This document shows, in pieces, positions 51,847 to 60,243 of a stretch of 64,000 bases of DNA (within the stretch, counting starts at the first letter, position 1; each line of letters starts with the position of its first letter). Source of the DNA: Oligoflexia bacterium (GTDB taxonomy: Bacteria > Bdellovibrionota > UBA1018); contig JARLHE010000006.1 in the NCBI GenBank assembly GCA_031292385.1, positions 62,001 to 126,000 on the forward strand. The letters run 5' to 3'. The position numbers and the translations under genes are program-made. The notes beneath the pieces are model-generated. The model worked only from the letters and a program-made list of their open reading frames with translations, had not been told where the DNA came from and searched no databases.

Positions 51847-53215
51847 GGTTCCAGTTTTTGAACTGGTCTTCGATGTAGCGAACGAGGTTTTCAACACTGA
51901 TCCTTTCTTGGACCATGGTGTCGCGGTGGCGGATGGTGACGGTGTGGTTGGAGAGAGTGTCATAATCGATCGTGACTCCGAAGGGTGTACCGATTTCGTC
52001 TTGTCGGCGGTAGCGTTTGCCGATAGATCCCGCGTCGTCGGTGGTCGCGCGGAATTTGGTTTTAACTTCGCCCAGAACCTTCTCTGTATACTCGACGAGT
52101 TCCGGCTTTTTCATCAATGGGAAAACGCCGACTTTGTACGGAGCGAACGACGGATGAAGCGCGAGCCAGGTGCGGTCGCCGTCGAAACGATAGGCGTCCG
52201 CCAAGGCGACCAGCAAAGTGCGATCGCAGCCCGCTGACGTTTCGACAATGTAAGGCAGATAGCGCTCTTTCGCCTGTTCATCGAAGTACTCGAGCTTTTT
52301 GCCGCTGAACTGCTGGTGGCGCGAGAGGTCGAAGTCCGTGCGGTTATGGATGCCCTCGAGCTCCTGCCATCCGAACGGGAACTCATATTCGATATCGAAT
52401 GCGGCCTTCGCGTAGTGCGCGAGCTCGCCGTCTTTATGCTGATGGAAGCGCAGCTTTTCTTTGCGGATCCCGTTGTCGAGATGCCACTGAATGCGCATTT
52501 CCTTCCATTTCTCGAACCACTCCATGTCGGTGCCGGGCTTGACGAAAAACTGCATTTCCATCTGCTCGAACTCACGCGTGCGGAAAATGAAATTGCCGGG
52601 CGTGATTTCGTTACGGAACGCTTTGCCGATTTGCGCGATGCCGAACGGAACTTTCTGGCGGGCGGATTGCTGCACGTTGTGGAAGTTGACGTAAATTCCT
52701 TGCGCGGTCTCCGGGCGAAGGTAAACGACGGCCGCCGAATCCTCGAGCGGGCCCATATGCGTTTTGAACATCAAATTGAACTGGCGGGCTTCCGTGAGCT
52801 GGCAATCCGGGCCTTCGCCCGGTTTTTTGCTGGGCTTTTCCCCGCATTGAGCCAAGTCGAGCTTGTCGGCACGGAAGCGGCCTTTACATTTTTTGCAGTC
52901 GACCAGCGGATCGACGAAACCCGAAACGTGCCCCGACGCTTCCCAGACTTTCGGGTGCATCAAAATCGCGGCATCGAGTCCCTCGATGTCCTCGCGATCG
53001 GTCATGCTGCGCCACCAGCGCTCTTTCACGTTGCGCTTGAGCTCGATTCCCAAAGGACCGTAATCCCAGCAGGCGTTGATCCCGCCGTAAATCTCGCTGG
53101 AGGGAAAAACGAAGCCCCGTCGTTTACAAAGCGAAACGAGATCCGCCATGTCTTTCAGGTTCTGGACTGGAAGGTTCTGGGCCGGCCCCTTCGGGGTTTC
53201 AATCGAATCAGTCAT
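51839..53215 (-). CDS. glyS: Glycyl-tRNA synthetase, class II dimeric type
   Basis: 458 residues. Single-chain alpha2 GlyRS of the type with motif 1 [20 protein letters not shown], motif 2 [20 protein letters not shown], and a C-terminal anticodon domain. [15 protein letters not shown] patch early on suggests a zinc site. It charges tRNA-Gly. This eukaryote/archaea-like form, not the alpha2beta2 form, is common in deltaproteobacterial-type groups and Firmicutes. It ends eight bases inside ppdK. The glyS symbol here denotes the single-chain gene (also called glyQS). Confidence 0.93.
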   Translation of the reverse strand: MTDSIETPKGPAQNLPVQNLKDMADLVSLCKRRGFVFPSSEIYGGINACWDYGPLGIELKRNVKERWWRSMTDREDIEGLDAAILMHPKVWEASGHVSGFVDPLVDCKKCKGRFRADKLDLAQCGEKPSKKPGEGPDCQLTEARQFNLMFKTHMGPLEDSAAVVYLRPETAQGIYVNFHNVQQSARQKVPFGIAQIGKAFRNEITPGNFIFRTREFEQMEMQFFVKPGTDMEWFEKWKEMRIQWHLDNGIRKEKLRFHQHKDGELAHYAKAAFDIEYEFPFGWQELEGIHNRTDFDLSRHQQFSGKKLEYFDEQAKERYLPYIVETSAGCDRTLLVALADAYRFDGDRTWLALHPSFAPYKVGVFPLMKKPELVEYTEKVLGEVKTKFRATTDDAGSIGKRYRRQDEIGTPFGVTIDYDTLSNHTVTIRHRDTMVQERISVENLVRYIEDQFKNWNRV

Positions 53216-53296
53216 GACTCAAGGGGATAGCAAACCAGGACGCTCCAGGCAATCGGGTCGTGCGTTTGACGCGCCGAGTGTGTTATGATTTGGAGC

Positions 53297-54850
53297 ATGA
53301 AATTGTTGGTGGTCGGCGGTGCGGGATATGTCGGGGGTACCACTTGTGCCTGGCTTTTGGACCAAGGGCACGAGGTTTGGGTTCTGGACGACCTGTCGAC
53401 CGGGCATCGGGAGGCCGTGCTGGGGTACGGATTTGTCCAAGCCCGGGCTGGCGACCACAAAGCGGTGCTCGAGCTGCTGAAACGGGAAAAATTCAACGGG
53501 GTGATGCATTTCGCGGCCAAATCCCTGGTCGCCGAAAGTGTCGCGAAACCGGATCTTTACCGCGAAAACAACGTCCAGCAGACCCGACAGCTCCTCGAAA
53601 CGATGCTCGAGGCCGGAGTCAGGGATTTTATCTTTTCATCGACCGCCGCGATCTTCGGCGATCCCAGCGTGGACCGGATCACCGAGGATTTGCCCAAAAA
53701 ACCCAAAAACCCTTATGGCGAAACCAAGCTTGAAGTCGAGAAAATGCTCGCCGAGATGGCCGCTCGCGGCCTGCGTTCGGTCGCTCTCCGCTACTTCAAC
53801 GCCGCCGGCGCCGAACCCGGCCAACGGGTCGGAGAATGGCACGAGCCCGAAAGCCATTTGATCCCCCGCATCCTCAAAAGCGTGGCCGAAAACCGTCCCG
53901 CCGAGATCTTTGGAAGCGACTACCCGACGCCGGATGGCACCTGTGTTCGCGATTACATCCATGTTTGGGACCTGGCCGCGGCCCACGAGGCCGCCCTCAA
54001 ACGAATCCTCGCCGCACGTGACGCCAATCCGGAGAAAGGCAGCTTCGAGGCCTTTAATTTGGGCAGTGAAAACGGCTTTTCGGTTCTCGAAGTCGTCGAC
54101 CAATGCGAAAAGGTCGTCGAAAAAAAGATCGTCCGGCAAATGCGCGAACGCCGGCCCGGCGATCCGCCCAGGCTCGTCGCGGATTCTTCGCTCGCCCAAA
54201 AAACACTCGGATTCCGCCCTCAGTTCAGCAAACTTCCCGAAATCATCGGTTCTGCGTGGAAATGGGAGCAGAAGCGGGCACGAAGCAAAACCATGCGCCG
54301 CGCGGTCTTTCTCGACCGCGACGGCACGATCAACGAAGATCCGGGCTATCTTTCCGATCCCGAGCAGTTGCGGCTTTTTCCGGGAGTGGACAAGGCCCTG
54401 GGGAAACTTCACGCCGCGGGTTATTTGCTCGTCGTGGTTTCCAACCAAAGCGGAGTGGGCCGGGGCCTGATCCCCGAAGGAGCGCTCGCTCATATCCACG
54501 CCAAGCTCGATCGGATCCTGGAAACCCACGGCACCCGCATCGATCGCTACGAGCTCTGCCTCCATCACCCTGAGGACGGCTGCGATTGCCGTAAGCCCCA
54601 ACCCAAGCTGATTCTGAACGCGGCCGAAGCGCTCGACGTCGATTTGAAGAAGTCCTACATGATCGGCGATAAGACGTCCGACATCCAAGCCGGAATCCGA
54701 GCCGGCTGCAAAGGCACCCTGCTGGTTCGCACGGGCGAGGGCATAAAATCACGCGAAACCGGGGCCGCCTTCGTCGCGGCGTCCCTGGTCGAAGCCGCGA
54801 ACTGGATTTTGGAACAAGACACTAAAGCGCTAGAAATCGCAGGCTCTTAA
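53297..54850 (+). CDS. UDP-glucose 4-epimerase fused to heptose-bisphosphate phosphatase (GalE-GmhB)
   Basis: About 517 residues in one open frame. Residues 1-330 are an extended SDR epimerase: VVGGAGYVGG, the YGETK catalytic pair and RYFNAAGAEPGQRVGEW. Residues 335-517 are a HAD phosphatase of the GmhB type: MRRAVFLDRDGTINEDPGYL, SNQSGVGRG, the zinc loop CLHHPEDGCDCRKPQPK and MIGDKTSDIQAG. The internal Met at 54292 has no clear Shine-Dalgarno, so this is probably one protein. It would link UDP-galactose supply with ADP-heptose for LPS core, matching the heptosyltransferase operon at 13 kb. The 53285 start is an alternative. Confidence 0.88.
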   Translation: MKLLVVGGAGYVGGTTCAWLLDQGHEVWVLDDLSTGHREAVLGYGFVQARAGDHKAVLELLKREKFNGVMHFAAKSLVAESVAKPDLYRENNVQQTRQLLETMLEAGVRDFIFSSTAAIFGDPSVDRITEDLPKKPKNPYGETKLEVEKMLAEMAARGLRSVALRYFNAAGAEPGQRVGEWHEPESHLIPRILKSVAENRPAEIFGSDYPTPDGTCVRDYIHVWDLAAAHEAALKRILAARDANPEKGSFEAFNLGSENGFSVLEVVDQCEKVVEKKIVRQMRERRPGDPPRLVADSSLAQKTLGFRPQFSKLPEIIGSAWKWEQKRARSKTMRRAVFLDRDGTINEDPGYLSDPEQLRLFPGVDKALGKLHAAGYLLVVVSNQSGVGRGLIPEGALAHIHAKLDRILETHGTRIDRYELCLHHPEDGCDCRKPQPKLILNAAEALDVDLKKSYMIGDKTSDIQAGIRAGCKGTLLVRTGEGIKSRETGAAFVAASLVEAANWILEQDTKALEIAGS

Positions 54851-55631
54851 GCGTCGAGGGCTCAAAACTCGGCAAATGATAGGCGAGAAGCCCTTGCAGG
54901 AAGCGAAAAAGCTCGATGTGCTCCTCTTTTGAAGCCCGTGCGAGCTGGGGCACCTGACGGATCGGCGTCCCGAGGCTCGTATAAAAATCGGCGATCACGA
55001 GCGCGCTGATCTTCAAAACGGAATGCTCGAAGCTCTGGCCCTGGCGCTCACGGACATGCCGGGTTCCTTGCGAACGGCAATTCGGACAAATCCAGCCCGC
55101 ATCGGCCACCATGCCGACCAGGGCCGCCTCGGGCGGGAGCTCTCCCAAGGGGCGCTGGCATTCCATGCACGAGGCGAGCAAGGGCTGGTTTCCGCTCCAC
55201 TGCAAAATTTTTCCGATATAGCCGTTGAGCAGGGCGATTTCGATTCCGGTCCCCTCTTCAAGCCAGGCTAAAGCGTTCGAATGGACCCTGAACAGGTCAC
55301 CGCTGTTCTCGATGCTGGGAGCGACCCGAAGAACGATCTCATTGAGGAGACTGGCGAGTGCAAGCCGGTCAAAATTCCCCCGGAAGCCCTCGAAAGAACG
55401 GCGAATATGGGCTTGCTCCAGGCGCACCAGCTCGGCGTTCGGCTTTTGGACGAAATGCCATTCGCTCGCCGCGAACGGCTCGAGCGCCCCGCCAAAGCGC
55501 CGGGACTGGACCGCATTTCGCGCCATGGCGGAAACAAGCCCATGGTGCTCGGTCAGCGCGGTGACGATCCGATGCCTCTCCTCGAAGGGAATCGATCGGA
55601 GAACGATGGCCAGATCCCGAACTTCTTGCAT
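54822..55631 (-). CDS. recO: DNA repair protein RecO
   Basis: 269 residues from the ATG at 55631 (MQEVRDLAIVLRSIPFEERH); the track's 55715 start overlaps tRNA-Ala on the opposite strand. N-terminal OB fold (HRIVTALTEHHGLVSAMARN), helical middle, and a zinc motif CMECQRPLG..CPNCRSQG. RecO helps RecR load RecA onto SSB-coated gaps. The C-terminus FRFLQGLLAYHLPSFEPSTL is family-typical. The 3' end overlaps the GalE-GmhB gene by 29 bases. No Shine-Dalgarno is obvious, and the promoter must share space with the tRNA. Confidence 0.9.
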   Translation of the reverse strand: MQEVRDLAIVLRSIPFEERHRIVTALTEHHGLVSAMARNAVQSRRFGGALEPFAASEWHFVQKPNAELVRLEQAHIRRSFEGFRGNFDRLALASLLNEIVLRVAPSIENSGDLFRVHSNALAWLEEGTGIEIALLNGYIGKILQWSGNQPLLASCMECQRPLGELPPEAALVGMVADAGWICPNCRSQGTRHVRERQGQSFEHSVLKISALVIADFYTSLGTPIRQVPQLARASKEEHIELFRFLQGLLAYHLPSFEPSTLKSLRFLAL

Positions 55632-55672
55632 ATCTTGTTTATTAGCATAGTTTGGATTAAACGGTATCTCAT

Positions 55673-55748
55673 GGGGCTGTAGCTCAGTTGGTAGAGCGTT
55701 GCGTTCGCAATGCAAAGGTCAGGGGTTCGACTCCCCTCAGCTCCACCA
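55673..55748 (+). tRNA. tRNA-Ala(CGC)
   Basis: A 76-base cloverleaf with encoded CCA. Acceptor GGGGCTG/CAGCTCC, D arm GCTC/GAGC, anticodon arm TTGCG/TGCAA around TTCGCAA with anticodon CGC at 55706-55708, and a T arm AGGGG/CCCCT around TTCGACT. The third acceptor pair is G3-U70, the alanine identity element. It reads GCG codons, which this GC-rich genome uses heavily. Confidence 0.96.
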
Positions 55749-55766
55749 TTTTCAAATGCCAATAAT

Positions 55767-55806
55767 AAAAAAGAGTCGCTGACCGCAGGTTAGCGGCTCT
55801 TTTTTA
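55767..55806 (+). terminator. Terminator of tRNA-Ala
   Basis: AAGAGTCGCT/AGCGGCTCTT (one G-U pair) with an 11-base loop, extended by A/T pairs and followed by six or more T residues. It lies 18 bases past the tRNA. Confidence 0.85.
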
Positions 55807-55820
55807 TTTGTATTTCAAAT

Positions 55821-55843
55821 AGTGCAGCCGAGGGGAGTCGAAC
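55821..55843 (-). repeat. Inverted copy of the tRNA-Ala 3' end
   Basis: Read on the minus strand this is GTTCGACTCCCCTCGGCTGC and ACT; it copies the tRNA's T-arm 3' strand plus acceptor (55726-55747), with 14 identical bases and about two differences in the next six. The copy is inverted and lies just past the tRNA terminator. It may be a remnant of a site-specific integration or a shared arm of the adjacent structured element. Confidence 0.7.
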
Positions 55844-55979
55844 GAGAATTTCCGGCCGCGGCGGACGCGACCTTAAGGAGCGTCCGGCGAGGCAAATCAG
55901 GCAGGGAGGCCTGATTTAGGAAATTGTCCGGCCCGGAGACGACTGAGCGTGACGCGAAGGAGGCGGAGGGCGACTCCCC
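55832..55979. other. Multi-stem structured non-coding element
   Basis: Four perfect stems nest or abut: outer GGGGAGTCG/CGACTCCCC (55832-55840 with 55971-55979), AATTTCC/GGAAATT (55847-55853 with 55919-55925), and inside these CGGACGC/GCGTCCG (55862-55868 with 55880-55886) and AAATCAGGC/GCCTGATTT (55894-55902 with 55909-55917). The strand of transcription is unknown. The ORF track shows only low-quality ORFs here. It could be a structural RNA, a repeat family or a mobile element. Confidence 0.55.
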
Positions 55980-56219
55980 CAGTCGAGTCGAGCGGCCCTT
56001 TTCGTGCGTAGGGTTTATTTCCGACAATCGCGAGGTCTGAGGGCAACACCATCCAGCGGCGTGTCCTAAATCCGACCCTGCTGCTAGGGCCGAATCCCTT
56101 CCTGCTCTCCAATGTCGGGCCTCAAACCCGACACGCTCAGGGGAGAGCCATCTGGATCTGATTCATCTTAAAGCATGATCCCAAGAAATTTGATAAGCAC
56201 CAGGACACGGAGATAGATC
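55980..56219. other. Non-coding stretch before the alarmone synthetase, with a long hairpin
   Basis: TGTCGGG/CCCGACA (56113-56119 with 56127-56133) is enclosed by CTCTCC/GGAGAG (56105-56110 with 56142-56147), giving a two-part hairpin about 70 bases before the GTG start of the synthetase. The rest shows no ORF I would support. Confidence 0.5.
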
Positions 56220-57326
56220 GTGAGCATCGAAGAATACCAAAACCACTTCTTCCCCCATCTCACTCAATTAAGGGAGCTCTTGGAAGAAAAGCTTCAGCGG
56301 CTTGTCGACGGCGAGGGAATCGTCATTCACTCGCTGAACGGCCGAGTGAAGACGCCGGCCAGCCTGGAAAAAAAGCTCGCAAGGCCGGATCGCAACTACC
56401 AGCACCTGCTCGACGTGACGGACCTGCTCGCCTTTCGTGTCATCACCTATTCCGAGGACCTGATTTCCAGCGTAGCCAGGCTGATTGAAAGCACCTTTGA
56501 CGTGGATTACGCGAAGTCGGTCAACAAGCTTCATCACGAGGATCTTCAGAAGTTCGGCTATAGATCGCTTCATTACGTCTGCTCTTTGCCCAAGGATATC
56601 CGGGAAAAAGTCCCACAGCTTGAAAGGCATGTGCGGTTTGAAGTGCAGATCAGGACGATATTGCAACACGCCTGGGCCGAGATCGAACATGACCTCGGCT
56701 ACAAAGCGACGGAACAGCTTCCAAGCGAGTTCCGGAGGCGCTTCAGTCAGATCGCGAGCCTTTTGGAGGTTGCGGATAGGGAGTTCGACTCGATCCGCGC
56801 CGATCTCAAGCATTACGAGTCCAGACTGAATCGCGCGGATCTCGCGGAAGAAAAGGTGGAACTCGACAGCCTTTCGCTGCTGTCGATTTTAGGAAGGGAT
56901 GAAATCTCCAAACTTGATTTGGAAATTTCCGAATTTCTTAACGCCCCGCTCACTGAAAGCGCGTTTTACCCCGATTACCTTCTGCGTGCCATCCGCGCCG
57001 CCGGACTGAAACGAATCGGTGACGTTTTGAAAAGCGCCGGCAGGCAGCGCGAATTCTTCGGCTCGTTTCTTCCCGTCTATTTCGACTTTTCCAAAAATCA
57101 TTGGCGCTTTGACAAAAGCTCCGTTTCCCACGTGCAAAGAGGCTATGGCCTGCTTTTCCTCGCGCATCTTCATATCCTGGAGACGGAGGAGCTTTTCATT
57201 AACAAGGTAAATCGCCTCACCCAATTTTACAGGGAAATTGATTATCCGGACGATCCCGACAGCGCGAAGAACGCCGCGCGGTCGTTGGTGGCGGCACTTA
57301 AGGCGAGCAAGCTGATTCTGGAATGA
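56220..57326 (+). CDS. RelA/SpoT-type (p)ppGpp synthetase domain protein with C-terminal extension
   Basis: 368 residues from a GTG at 56220 with GGAGA upstream. Residues 20-200 form a synthetase domain: GRVKTPASLEKKL (ATP site), VTDLLAFRVI, the FGYRSLHYV substrate loop, and FEVQIRTILQHAWAEIEHDL with the catalytic Glu. There is no hydrolase, TGS or ACT domain, so it is a stand-alone small alarmone synthetase. Residues 205-368 are a helical extension that I do not recognise; SAS proteins of the housekeeping RelQ/YjbM type are about 210 residues. It may make (p)ppGpp, or modify tRNA as toxSAS members do. No antitoxin ORF is adjacent. Confidence 0.82.
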   Translation: MSIEEYQNHFFPHLTQLRELLEEKLQRLVDGEGIVIHSLNGRVKTPASLEKKLARPDRNYQHLLDVTDLLAFRVITYSEDLISSVARLIESTFDVDYAKSVNKLHHEDLQKFGYRSLHYVCSLPKDIREKVPQLERHVRFEVQIRTILQHAWAEIEHDLGYKATEQLPSEFRRRFSQIASLLEVADREFDSIRADLKHYESRLNRADLAEEKVELDSLSLLSILGRDEISKLDLEISEFLNAPLTESAFYPDYLLRAIRAAGLKRIGDVLKSAGRQREFFGSFLPVYFDFSKNHWRFDKSSVSHVQRGYGLLFLAHLHILETEELFINKVNRLTQFYREIDYPDDPDSAKNAARSLVAALKASKLILE

Positions 57327-58011
57327 GGCGCGCCCGCACCTTGTGCCGAAGCGACTCGGCGAAGACCGCCGGATCGTCGATCTCGTCGTACCGATCCAAC
57401 CAAGTGAGCGTCGCGGTCTTGTTCTTCACCTTGGACAAGCCGGACATCTGGACCAAGAGATTGTCGTCGTCAATATAGGCTGACTCGCGCGTCGGATGAT
57501 ATTGGATATGGAAAAGCTGCACGGGGATTTTCGACGCCTTCGCGATTTCGAAAATCCCGCGTTTCCAGGGTTTCGATTCGTCGAGCGTCGTCGTTCCGGA
57601 AGGAAAGACCACCACTTTGTCGCCGCCGGGTTGGCTTAAGCGCTCGGCGACCGCTTCGCGAGCGGCGGAACGATCCGCGCCGCTTTTCCGGCTGACGAAA
57701 ATGGTACCGATTCCCTTCGCGCCCACGCCGATCAATGGCCATTTGAGCAAATCGTCCTTCGCGATGAAAACCGCCGCGGCTTCCGACGCCATGACCACCG
57801 GAATGTCGAGATAGCTTACGTGATTGCCCACCAGGATGCAGGCCCCGTCGAGCGGCGGGCTGCCGTTGACCGTCAGCTCGAAGCCCAGCGTTTTCAAAAC
57901 ATCGGCGGCCCACTTTGGCTTGTAGCGCGATATGAGCGCTTGATCTCTCGTGACCAGCAAGCTGGCGTAAAGCGCGGTTTTGAAAAATGCGGTAGCGGCT
58001 CGGGTGGACAC
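57298..58011 (-). CDS. 1-acyl-glycerol-3-phosphate acyltransferase (PlsC/OlsA type)
   Basis: 237 residues. Acyltransferase motifs: NHVSYLDIPVV (HX4D), the FVSRKSG patch and VVFPSGTTTLDESKPWKRG (block III, usually FPEGTR). It acylates a lysolipid from acyl-ACP or acyl-CoA on the inner membrane. It lies five bases after the OlsB-like gene, the arrangement olsB-olsA for ornithine lipid synthesis, where OlsA adds the second acyl chain. A housekeeping PlsC role is the alternative. The 3' end overlaps the alarmone synthetase by 29 bases. Confidence 0.85.
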   Translation of the reverse strand: MSTRAATAFFKTALYASLLVTRDQALISRYKPKWAADVLKTLGFELTVNGSPPLDGACILVGNHVSYLDIPVVMASEAAAVFIAKDDLLKWPLIGVGAKGIGTIFVSRKSGADRSAAREAVAERLSQPGGDKVVVFPSGTTTLDESKPWKRGIFEIAKASKIPVQLFHIQYHPTRESAYIDDDNLLVQMSGLSKVKNKTATLTWLDRYDEIDDPAVFAESLRHKVRARLIPESACSP

Positions 58012-58016
58012 GGTGT

Positions 58017-58862
58017 TCAGCCTCCAAACATCCTTCTGCGTAGTCTCGGATCCATCACTTTTGTTTCAAGAACGGTGAGGAAGTCAATGCATTTGAAGTC
58101 GCGATCGATCGCGGGCAAGCCGGCGGCATAGCATCCGATATCGAAATAACTTTTGCAAAGCGACGGAAGCAGCGCTTGCGCCATCAGCGTCTCTTCCGAG
58201 GTCAACACGGAGCCTTGATCGCGCGAAAGGAGGGTCTCAAACTCCCGGAAGCGGTATTCATCGGTCGGGCGAACCCCCTTATCGGTCCGCACCTTTCCTT
58301 CGCGCTCCAGGTATCGGTACAGGATGGAGGCTTCACGTGGATCTTGAGTTTGAACCGACCCGCAGCCGAACAAGACCTCGCTACCCGTCTTTGACATGTA
58401 CTCCGCGATAGCGCGCCAAAGAATGAGGATCACCGCGCTTTTCCGAAACTCGCGGCGGACGCAGACGCGGCCGATCTCAAGCTTCGCTTCCGGCATGGCG
58501 ATCAACGCTTGGCAATCGAACTCCTGTTCGGAGTAAAATTTCCGCGCGAAAAGCGAGGAATTCAGGCGGCAAGTCGCGATCATCGAGCCGGAGGCCTCGT
58601 TAAAAATCGCGATATGATCGGCATTCGCGTCGAACTGATCGAAGTCGAGGCCCGCGCCCGTGCCACTGCCGACAACCTCGGCTTGAAAGACCTCGTATCG
58701 CAGCGCCAAGGCTTGAACGAGCTCGCTCACCTGATTGATCGTCTTGACGGTCAGACCGCCCACTTTCATTTCGATTTGAACCTTGGCGCGGAAGCTCCGG
58801 TCCAGTTCGGGAAAAACTCGCTCTTGACCCAATGCATTCAATGTCTGATTCATTGAATCCAT
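58017..58862 (-). CDS. OlsB-like acyl-ACP N-acyltransferase (GNAT fold)
   Basis: 281 residues. A GNAT domain of the ornithine-acyltransferase/hemolysin type: LALRYEVFQAEVVGSGTGAG, FDANADHIAIFNEASGSMIA, CRLNSSLFARKFYSEQEFD and LEIGRVCVRREFRKSAVILI. OlsB joins 3-hydroxyacyl-ACP to ornithine's alpha-amino group to give lyso-ornithine lipid. The neighbouring PlsC/OlsA-type gene completes the pathway. Ornithine lipids are phosphorus-free membrane lipids, often used in phosphate limitation. The acceptor is inferred. ATG 58862 or the second Met (58853). Confidence 0.82.
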   Translation of the reverse strand: MDSMNQTLNALGQERVFPELDRSFRAKVQIEMKVGGLTVKTINQVSELVQALALRYEVFQAEVVGSGTGAGLDFDQFDANADHIAIFNEASGSMIATCRLNSSLFARKFYSEQEFDCQALIAMPEAKLEIGRVCVRREFRKSAVILILWRAIAEYMSKTGSEVLFGCGSVQTQDPREASILYRYLEREGKVRTDKGVRPTDEYRFREFETLLSRDQGSVLTSEETLMAQALLPSLCKSYFDIGCYAAGLPAIDRDFKCIDFLTVLETKVMDPRLRRRMFGG

Positions 58863-58927
58863 CCTAGGCGATGCACGGAGATTTTCAAATCGGCGTCAGG
58901 GTTCTAACAAAAATAAAACAAAATCCG

Positions 58928-59401
58928 TCATTCGAGCCGTATTTTCTTGAATTCGACCCCGCCGCTGGCGCAATCCACGATGATTTGGCGGGCGGCATCG
59001 CCTTGCGTGTCGGCGGCCTTGATTTTAAGGCCAAGCCCATCGAGCATTTTCCTCGCGGCATCGACGTTTTGCAGGCCCACGTGGTGCGAGTTTCGGACGA
59101 CCAGCTGCTTCATCATATTCCCGCCGCCGGCCAGATGAACCTCGAGCTGATCATAATCGGCGGGCGAAACCTTCATCATGATCAGAAGCGATTGAATCGC
59201 CTGATCGACGTATTTCGCGCCGAGTTCCGTGCATTTTCCCGGGGCGCTGGGCAGCAGGCAGTGCGCGAGGCCGAAAAGACCTTTCTTCTTCCATGAAAAC
59301 GCGATCCCGACACAGGAGCCGAGGGTCGCCTTCAGGAGCTCCGGGCTTCGACCGATCTTGATCTCGCCGATTTTGACGTGGAGTTCAGGCCGCTCGGTCA
59401 C
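58928..59401 (-). CDS. cheD: Chemoreceptor glutamine deamidase CheD
   Basis: 157 residues. ATLGSCVGIAFSW carries the catalytic Cys, GLAHCLLPSA the His, and LEVHLAGGGNMM follows. CheD deamidates Gln to Glu in chemoreceptors and in some bacteria interacts with CheC. It starts 17 bases inside the end of cheR, so both receptor-modifying enzymes are co-translated. No CheB, CheA or CheY appears in the window; they may lie beyond or elsewhere. Confidence 0.93.
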   Translation of the reverse strand: MTERPELHVKIGEIKIGRSPELLKATLGSCVGIAFSWKKKGLFGLAHCLLPSAPGKCTELGAKYVDQAIQSLLIMMKVSPADYDQLEVHLAGGGNMMKQLVVRNSHHVGLQNVDAARKMLDGLGLKIKAADTQGDAARQIIVDCASGGVEFKKIRLE

Positions 59402-60221
59402 TTTGAGTCACCCCGTCCCTCACATTCTCGTAAACGAGCGGCTCCTTGAACTTAAAAGGAGTTTTCAGGCTACCCAAAGATTCCGACTCACCGATCAGCA
59501 GAAGACCTTTATCCTTCGAAGCGCGGCTGACGAGGCGAATGACCTCCTCCTGGTCCTGCTTTTCAAAATAAATCAGCACGTTCCGGAGAAAGGTCACGTC
59601 GAAAAGATCATGCCTCGAAAAAGGCTTGAAAAGATTATGCGGCAAGAAGCTTACCTTCCTTCGCGCGAGATCGGCGACCCGGAATCCGTCGCCCTCGGGA
59701 AGAAAGTACTTTTCGAAAAGCGCCGGATTGCCCGCCCGAAGGGCATTGATGGAGCGGCCGCAATATCCGGCCTTTTCGGCGATCTTCAGCACTTCGGTGT
59801 CGATGTCGGTTCCGACGATCTCGTAGGTAAAGCCTGGTACGCTCTTCCGAAACTCTTCGCAGCTGATAGCGACGCTGTAAGCCTCTTCGCCGGAAGAAGC
59901 CGCGGCGGACCAAACGCGAAGGGTTTCCTGGGGATGCTCCTTCGCCCAGGCGGGGAGAAATTTTTTCGTGAAGTAATCCCACACTCGCTGGGTGCGAAAG
60001 AAAGAAGTCTCGTTCGTGGTGACGAGATTGACGAAATTCTGCGTCTCGTCCGGGTTCCTCGCGAGATAATCGAGATACTGGGGGTAGCAATCAAAGCCGA
60101 GCGCCTGGAGTCTTCGTCTCAGGCGGCCTTCCAGGAGCGTTTTCTTGCCTTTGTTCATCGTGATTCCGGTATGGCGATGAACCAGGGCAAGAATGATCTC
60201 CAGCGTTTCGTCGTCCATCAT
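59385..60221 (-). CDS. cheR: Chemotaxis protein methyltransferase CheR
   Basis: 278 residues. N-terminal helical domain (GITMNKGKKTLLEGRLRRRL), then the SAM domain: RVWSAAASSGEEAYSVAISC, EIVGTDIDTEVLKIAEKAGY and VTFLRNVLIYFEKQDQEEVI. It methylates chemoreceptor glutamates. It is 22 bases after the triple-CheW gene and overlaps cheD. The soluble PAS receptor encoded upstream is the likely substrate. Confidence 0.95.
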   Translation of the reverse strand: MMDDETLEIILALVHRHTGITMNKGKKTLLEGRLRRRLQALGFDCYPQYLDYLARNPDETQNFVNLVTTNETSFFRTQRVWDYFTKKFLPAWAKEHPQETLRVWSAAASSGEEAYSVAISCEEFRKSVPGFTYEIVGTDIDTEVLKIAEKAGYCGRSINALRAGNPALFEKYFLPEGDGFRVADLARRKVSFLPHNLFKPFSRHDLFDVTFLRNVLIYFEKQDQEEVIRLVSRASKDKGLLLIGESESLGSLKTPFKFKEPLVYENVRDGVTQSDRAA

Positions 60222-60243
60222 CGTCCCGCGACCCGCGACGCTA

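Noticed and set aside
49921-51861. 646-residue plus-strand ORF opposite ppdK
   Set aside because: A GC-rich antisense shadow; ppdK is complete on the minus strand and the ORF shows no motif.
55815-56112. Minus-strand ORFs of about 70 residues in the structured element
   Set aside because: Their codons follow the stem sequences and the tRNA-like repeat; no ribosome site. Better explained as non-coding structure.
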